Source of the DNA: Bacteroidales bacterium | Lineage (GTDB): Bacteria > Bacteroidota > Bacteroidia > Bacteroidales > P3 | Length of the DNA: 64,000 bases | NCBI GenBank assembly: GCA_017479705.1 | Contig: JAFVCA010000037.1 | Span: 1 to 64,000 of the forward strand | Reading direction: 5' to 3' | In this document: piece after piece, positions 59,459 through 64,000 of the stretch | How positions within the stretch are numbered: position 1 is the stretch's first letter | How the letters are laid out: each line of letters starts with the position of its first letter | The notes under the pieces: generated by a model | Seen by the model: the letters and a program-made list of their open reading frames with translations, nothing else | The model's database searches: none | What the model was told of the DNA's origin: nothing | Translations under genes and position numbers: made by a program

Positions 59459-60375
59459 TCGTTGGGGTTATAGTTGAGTGCTTTTGTCAATGCCTTGTCG
59501 AAATCTGTTTTATTCTCCTCTTCAATATATGTTTTGTCATCAAGTTTCTTTAGTGATTTAATATAGTCGTATTGTTCCAAATGAGCACGTTGTTGTTCTG
59601 CCGTTTCCTTTAATACTTTGTATCTTGTTTCTCTATCCATCCCCTGTTTCATCAATATTGCATTTAATGATTCGAGGTTTGATAAGATGGCCAAGTCATT
59701 AATACTCGCCATGTCTCGGATATTCTCACCGTTTAACACTCTTTCTGGATTAAATTCACGCCAAGATTTAGCGGTACAGCCAAACATTATCAGATTAAGC
59801 ATATCCGCCTCGCTTGCGTAAATCCATTCGTCCTTTTGACTACTTGATTTATGTGGAATGACGTATTTCTTTACAGCGTCAGTATGCAATGTGTAGTTCG
59901 CTTTTGATAGCACTCTTTTGACATTCCACTCGAGATTGTATTGATTATTTTCTACTTCTTTTAACCGCTGATACTCCTTTACGATGTATAACTGGAATAC
60001 AGGACTTAGCCACATGCCAAAATTAAAAGCAATGTCTTTATGGGCATAGGTGCCGCCATATTTGCCGGAACGTGAGACAAGACCAATGGCGTTTGTAGAA
60101 TTAATCCATTTTTGAGGAGAAAGCGTAAATCTGTTTAAACCAGCTTCTTTCATAAACCCCTCGAATTCGAGGGGTTTAAAATTTGGGTTATGCAAAATCT
60201 CCCATGTTCCGAGATATTCCATTGTGTTTCTATTTCTTATCCAATTCCCTATAACGCCGGACGGTTCATTGTCTTTATATCTCGCCATATCAGTAAGGCA
60301 AATATAGTCTTCTTCGTTTTGCATTGTTATGGCTATTTCCAGACCTTGAACTTTTAGAATTGATGTTTTAACCAT
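59437..60375 (-). CDS. KilA-N domain protein, passenger of the transposase
   Basis: 312 residues. KilA-N DNA-binding domain at the N-terminal half: ICLTDMARYKDNEPSGVIGNWIRNRNTMEYLG, then GKYGGTYAHKDIAFNFGMWLSPVFQLYIV. C-terminal half: charged helices, RETRYKVLKETAEQQRAHLE. Its start overlaps the transposase stop by 8 bases, so the two are one operon. KilA-N proteins are common in phages and as DNA-binding accessory proteins; a role in transposition control is a guess. Confidence 0.85.
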   Translation of the reverse strand: MVKTSILKVQGLEIAITMQNEEDYICLTDMARYKDNEPSGVIGNWIRNRNTMEYLGTWEILHNPNFKPLEFEGFMKEAGLNRFTLSPQKWINSTNAIGLVSRSGKYGGTYAHKDIAFNFGMWLSPVFQLYIVKEYQRLKEVENNQYNLEWNVKRVLSKANYTLHTDAVKKYVIPHKSSSQKDEWIYASEADMLNLIMFGCTAKSWREFNPERVLNGENIRDMASINDLAILSNLESLNAILMKQGMDRETRYKVLKETAEQQRAHLEQYDYIKSLKKLDDKTYIEEENKTDFDKALTKALNYNPNEEKGPSE

Positions 60376-61282
60376 ATATCAGTTGTTTGTATGTTAATCT
60401 ATGTTCTATGTTTCTTAGTAAGAGATTGAATCTACCACACTCTGTATAGTCGCGAGTGTTGTATCTGTACACAAACTCGTCTACATACTTTTGTAAGTGC
60501 GACTTTGAAATGTAGTGATATATTCCAATCTCTCCACGCTTTAATAACGACCAAAAGCCCTCTATAGTATTTGTATAGACATTTTCTCTCACAAATTCAT
60601 ACTCTTTATGCCTGACGATTTCATGTTGGAAGAGTTGTTTGAGGGAGTTGTAGCCGCGCCACTCATCAGTATAGATGATGGCTTGCTTGACAAATCTTAC
60701 CACTTCTGCGGTCAGAGTCTCGCTTGAAGTATCTTTTACCACCATAGCGTTAAGTTTGCCTTTTCGCTCAACCATTCCAAACACAGGGGTCTTGTCTTGA
60801 CCGCTTCTTCCTTGCGAGTGCTCAACCTTTTTGTCAGCATGGCGATTCTTATTCTTACCTCCGACATAGGTCTCGTCTAATTCAACTGTATTGTTGAGGT
60901 CGTTGTTGTTCTCAATACCGAAACACTTTCTGATACGATGAAGCATGAACCAAGCCGTCTTTTGAGTAACGTCTATATCGCGGCTCAACTGAAGTGAAGA
61001 TATGCCTTTCTTGTGAGAAGTGACAAGATATATGGCAACAAACCATTTGCGAAGAGGAATCTTCGTGTTGTCAAAAAGAGTGTTGGTTTTGACATTGAAA
61101 TACTTTCCTGTGTTTTTGCAGCGGTAGCGATTGTTTTTGCACTTATAAACAACCGAAGTCGGGTCGAAAGGGCTTACAACATCACCATCCCAACGCAACC
61201 ATTCAAGATGTTCAATGCAACTTTGCTCATCCTTGAATGTATCCAAAAGTTCAACAACTGATTTGAAGTTAGTTACATCCAT
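60368..61282 (-). CDS. IS1595 family transposase
   Basis: 304 residues. N-terminal zinc ribbon (YKCKNNRYRCKNTGKYF), then the ISXO2-like DDE domain: VELDETYVGGKNK (first Asp), IIYTDEWRGYNSL (second Asp), NTIEGFWSLLKRG (Glu). Catalyses DDE transposition of the element bounded by TIRs at 58213 and 61367. Good promoter just upstream, within 100 bases of the right end. Confidence 0.95.
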   Translation of the reverse strand: MDVTNFKSVVELLDTFKDEQSCIEHLEWLRWDGDVVSPFDPTSVVYKCKNNRYRCKNTGKYFNVKTNTLFDNTKIPLRKWFVAIYLVTSHKKGISSLQLSRDIDVTQKTAWFMLHRIRKCFGIENNNDLNNTVELDETYVGGKNKNRHADKKVEHSQGRSGQDKTPVFGMVERKGKLNAMVVKDTSSETLTAEVVRFVKQAIIYTDEWRGYNSLKQLFQHEIVRHKEYEFVRENVYTNTIEGFWSLLKRGEIGIYHYISKSHLQKYVDEFVYRYNTRDYTECGRFNLLLRNIEHRLTYKQLIYG

Positions 61283-61304
61283 ACTCGTATCTATTTACAA
61301 ATGC

Positions 61305-61336
61305 AAAGATATGAATAATTTTACACATGACAAAAT
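61305..61336 (-). promoter_or_regulatory. Promoter of the transposase operon
   Basis: Minus strand TATCTTTG (plus 61305-61312) and TTTG (plus 61333-61336), spacer 20. Confidence 0.85.
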
Positions 61337-61342
61337 TATTCT

Positions 61343-61375
61343 ATGTAAAAATGTATATAGTTACCATATTTTTTT
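61343..61375 (+). repeat. Right end of IS1595-type transposon: TIR and target duplication
   Basis: TGTAAAAATGTATATAGTTACC ends at 61367 (split here as two overlapping parts, ending TATATAGTTACC); ATATTTTT follows at 61368-61375. Confidence 0.82.
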
Positions 61376-61683
61376 TGTATTTTCGTTTTTTTTTGCTGAG
61401 ACGGCCTAAAGTGTCCTTTTTTGTGTGGGTTGCGGGCTGTGCGGTGTAGGGCGCTGCTGTCCGCACCGTTTGCCATGTTTTTTTGTGGGGTCGGACTTGC
61501 TCCGCTCCTTATTTTAAGTGTGGAGGACATTTGGCTTCTCATTTGTCCCTCAAAGAAGGAATAAATGATGGGCAAGTGGTTTGAAAATGGACGGTAGGGA
61601 GTGGAGGAGGCTTTGACATGGGCGCAGGGGGCGGCGGGCGGTGGAGCGGTGTGGTGCGGAGCGGCTGAGGGGACAGAAAGGGA
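61376..61683. other. Gap between transposon and mreB terminator
   Basis: 308 bases with no gene, no promoter and no repeat visible beyond the A/T-rich left part. Confidence 0.5.
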
Positions 61684-61712
61684 GGACGCACCGCCGGCGG
61701 GGCGGTGCGTCC
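61684..61712 (-). terminator. Terminator of mreB
   Basis: GGACGCACCGCC (61684-61695) and GGCGGTGCGTCC (61701-61712), perfect 12-base stem. On the minus strand followed by TCCCTTTCTG, a weak T-run. Confidence 0.75.
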
Positions 61713-61739
61713 AAGGGTTTGTATGCTGTGGTGCAGCGG

Positions 61740-62765
61740 TTAGCGGATGAGGAAGGAGAACTTGGAGAAGTTCTTGAGGGCGATGCCGGTGCCGCGGGCC
61801 ACGGCGCGGAGGGGGTCTTCGGCAATGTGGACCTGGAGCTTGGTCTTGGAGGAGATGCGCTGGTCCAAGCCGCGGAGCAGGGAGCCGCCGCCGGCGAGGT
61901 AGATGCCGGTGCGGTAGATGTCGGCAGCCAGCTCGGGCGGGGTGGCGGAGAGGGTGTCGAGGATGGCCTGTTCGATGCGGGCGATGGATTTGTCGAGGGC
62001 GTGGGCAATCTCTTTGTAGTTGACGGAGATTTCCTTGGGGAGGCCTGTGAGGAGGTCGCGGCCCAGGGTGGGGTAGTCCTCAGGGGGGTCGTCGAGCTCG
62101 CTGACGGCGGCGCCGACTTTGATTTTCACTTGCTCGGCGGTGCGCTCGCCGATGACCATGTTGTGCTGTTTGCGCATGTATTCGACGACGTTCTCATTGA
62201 ATTCGTCGCCGGCCACGCGGATGGAGTTGTTGCAGACGATGCCGCCGAGGGAGATGACGGCAATCTCGGCAGTGCCGCCTCCGATGTCGACAATCATGTG
62301 GCCTTCGGGTTCGAGGACGTCGATGCCAATGCCGATGGCGGCAGCCATGGGCTCATGGATCATGCGGATTTCCTTGGCGCCGGCTTGCTCGGCGCTTTCG
62401 CGCACGGCGCGTTCCTCGACGTTGGTGATGCCTGAGGGGATGCAGATGACCATGCGCAGCGACGGGGGCATGAAGGAACGGTTGATGTTGGTCATGCCGA
62501 TGAGCTCGCGGATGAGGTGCTGGGCCATCTCGAAGTCGGCGATGACGCCGCCGCGCAGGGGCCGCACGGTTTCGATGTTCTTGTTGTCGGTCTTGCCGGC
62601 CATCATCTGGGCGCGTTTGCCCACGGCGATGATGCGGTTGTTGTTGCGGTCGACGGCCACGATGGAGGGCTCGTCGACGACTACTTGGTCGTTGTGGATG
62701 ACGATGGAGTTGGCTGTGCCAAGATCCATTGCTACCTCTTTGTTAAAGAATGAAAATAAACCCAT
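61740..62765 (-). CDS. mreB: Rod shape-determining protein MreB
   Basis: 341 residues, complete. Actin-fold phosphate loops DLGTANSIV (about 14-22) and DIGGGTAEIAV, adenosine motif LAGGGSLLRGLD. Forms membrane-bound filaments that guide cell-wall growth. MreC/MreD and PBP2 would be expected downstream, but here mreB is followed by its terminator and the transposon region. 67 bases after purH. Confidence 0.95.
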   Translation of the reverse strand: MGLFSFFNKEVAMDLGTANSIVIHNDQVVVDEPSIVAVDRNNNRIIAVGKRAQMMAGKTDNKNIETVRPLRGGVIADFEMAQHLIRELIGMTNINRSFMPPSLRMVICIPSGITNVEERAVRESAEQAGAKEIRMIHEPMAAAIGIGIDVLEPEGHMIVDIGGGTAEIAVISLGGIVCNNSIRVAGDEFNENVVEYMRKQHNMVIGERTAEQVKIKVGAAVSELDDPPEDYPTLGRDLLTGLPKEISVNYKEIAHALDKSIARIEQAILDTLSATPPELAADIYRTGIYLAGGGSLLRGLDQRISSKTKLQVHIAEDPLRAVARGTGIALKNFSKFSFLIR

Positions 62766-62832
62766 TTATACTCTACTGTTTTTTTCGGATTGATGATGTG
62801 TGTTATACGTAAAAAATTGAAAAAAGTTTCGT

Positions 62833-64000
62833 TTAGTGCTTAAAATGCCTGTAGCCGGTGATGGCCATGCCCATGTGGTTTTTTTCGCAGTAGTCGATGG
62901 AGTCTTGGTCGTGGATGGAACCGCCGGGGTGGGCCACGGCGGCGATGCCGGCCTCATGGGCAATCTCTACGCAGTCGGCAAAGGGGAAGAAGGCGTCGCT
63001 GGCCATGACGGCGCCGTTGAGGTCGAAGCCGAAGGACTGGGCTTTGGCAATGGCCTGGCGCAGGGCGTCGACGCGGGAAGTCTGGCCGGTGCCGCTGGCG
63101 CAGAGCTGGCCGTTCTTGGCAAGGACGATGGCGTTGCTCTTGGTGTGCTTGACGAGGATGGTGGCAAAGGCGAGGTCGGCGGCTTGCTGCGGGGTGATGG
63201 GGGTGGAGGTGACGCTCTTGGCCATGTCGGCAGCGGTGGGGACGATGGTGTCGCGGTCCTGCACAAGGATGCCGTCGAGGGCATTGCGGAACACTTGGGG
63301 GCTCATCTGGAAGGCGTTGCGCTTGAGGATGATGCGGTTTTTCTTGCCGCGGAGTATGGCGAGGGCGTCGTCGTCATAGTCGGGGGCTATACAGACTTCG
63401 AAGAAGATTTTGTGCATTTCTTCGGCCACGTCCTTGGTGACGGGACGGTTGGTGACGAGCACGCCGCCGAAGGCGGAGACGGGGTCGCCGGCCAGGGCGT
63501 CGGTCCAGGCTTGGAGCAGGGTGGGACGGGTGGCGAGGCCGCAGGCGTTGTTGTGCTTGAGGATGGCGAAGGTGGTGTCGGCGTAGTCGTCGATGAGTGC
63601 ACAGGCGGCGTCGATGTCGCCGATATTGTTGTAGGATATTTCTTTGCCGTTGAGCTTGGTGAAGCAGGCTTCGAGGTCGCCGTAGAAGCAGCCTTTCTGG
63701 TGGGGGTTCTCGCCGTAGCGGAGGGTGTTGGCCTTGGAGCCGCTGAGTTTGAAGAGGGGCAGCTGCTCCTCGCGGTTGAAGTAGTTGAAGATGGCGGTGT
63801 CGTAGTGGGAGCTGACGTTGAAGGCGTAGGCGGCGAAGTGGCGGCGCTGCTGGAGGGTGGTGGAGCCGTCCTGCTGGGTGTAGAGCTGGAGGAACTCGGC
63901 GTAGTGGTCCACGGCGGGGACGATGACTACGTCCTTGAAGTTCTTGGCGGCGGCACGGATGAGGGAGATGCCTCCGATGTCGATTTTCTCGATGATGTCC
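62833..64000 (-). CDS. purH: Bifunctional purine biosynthesis protein PurH (3' part)
   Basis: The frame continues to the window edge, so the N-terminal part (about 130 residues) is missing. Visible: IEKIDIGGISLIRAAAKNF of the IMP cyclohydrolase domain, then the AICAR transformylase domain with LRYGENPHQKG, LKHNNACGLA, KHTKSNAIVLAK and the end GITGYRHFKH. Performs the last two steps to IMP. The gene beyond is not in the window. Confidence 0.95.
   Translation of the reverse strand, partial: DIIEKIDIGGISLIRAAAKNFKDVVIVPAVDHYAEFLQLYTQQDGSTTLQQRRHFAAYAFNVSSHYDTAIFNYFNREEQLPLFKLSGSKANTLRYGENPHQKGCFYGDLEACFTKLNGKEISYNNIGDIDAACALIDDYADTTFAILKHNNACGLATRPTLLQAWTDALAGDPVSAFGGVLVTNRPVTKDVAEEMHKIFFEVCIAPDYDDDALAILRGKKNRIILKRNAFQMSPQVFRNALDGILVQDRDTIVPTAADMAKSVTSTPITPQQAADLAFATILVKHTKSNAIVLAKNGQLCASGTGQTSRVDALRQAIAKAQSFGFDLNGAVMASDAFFPFADCVEIAHEAGIAAVAHPGGSIHDQDSIDYCEKNHMGMAITGYRHFKH

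Larger units (their letters stand above)
58213..61367. mobile_element. 3,155-bp IS1595-type transposon with cargo
   Basis: Starts with GGTAACTATATA and ends with its complement TATATAGTTACC; 12 bases of the two ends match exactly and the similarity goes on more weakly. Both ends are flanked by ATATTTTT (58205-58212, 61368-61375), an 8-bp duplication as known for the IS1595 family. Inside: a structured leader, two lipoproteins, a KilA-N protein and the transposase. AT-rich; recent by the perfect duplication. Confidence 0.83.

Overview
The window is chromosomal DNA from a member of the Bacteroidales (Bacteroidota). The evidence is the promoter type (-7 TAnnTTTG with a -33 TTTG about 19-20 bases upstream), SusC-free but Bacteroidales-typical gene content (VorB-type 2-oxoacid:ferredoxin oxidoreductase, DsbD, patatin/barrel fusion, HME-type RND efflux), a probable type IX secretion C-terminal domain, and weak Shine-Dalgarno sequences. 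Core genes are GC-rich; two accessory blocks are visibly AT-rich.

Layout. 1-9.8 kb: nitroreductase, a four-gene ferredoxin oxidoreductase operon, an outer-membrane protein, parE and a secreted glycoside hydrolase. 10.1-20.3 kb: a uracil-DNA-glycosylase-family gene is cut in two by a 9,355-bp integrative element (10465-19819). Its ends carry matching half-site arms and a 2-bp TA core, and the left end holds a large serine recombinase. Cargo: a DUF3871 protein, a second serine recombinase, small overlapping ORFs, a three-gene operon ending in a Cys-rich DnaJ-zinc-finger-like lipoprotein, two paralogous lipoproteins and a basic-tailed protein. 20.4-29.8 kb: metallophosphoesterase, ZIP transporter, an ECF sigma/anti-sigma/outer-membrane cluster, two small lipoproteins, adk, a C1 peptidase. 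29.9-35.5 kb: heavy-metal RND efflux operon. 35.8-52.2 kb: tRNA-fMet, dsbD, propeller protein, tRNA-Leu, NUDIX, purA, murB, patatin, SGNH hydrolase, MATE, M20 peptidase. 52.2-54.3 kb: an AAA ATPase plus HNH nuclease pair that fits the Septu (PtuA/PtuB) anti-phage system. 54.3-64 kb: ileS, a remnant FN3 gene, a 3,155-bp IS1595-type transposon (58213-61367) with 8-bp target duplication ATATTTTT, mreB and the 3' part of purH.

Most unusual: a 16-base motif GGTTGCGCCCGACACG (15 bases in one copy) followed by 5 bases and GGGY occurs four times, each time 7-8 bases before a start codon, three of the four genes being small lipoproteins. GCCC and GGGY can pair; one copy has the compensating C. Two copies sit in the two mobile elements and end long 5' leaders (about 275-310 bases) with several nested stems. 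The leader in the IS1595-type element is the best candidate here for an undescribed structured RNA. The genes that follow and the purpose of the motif are not known to me.
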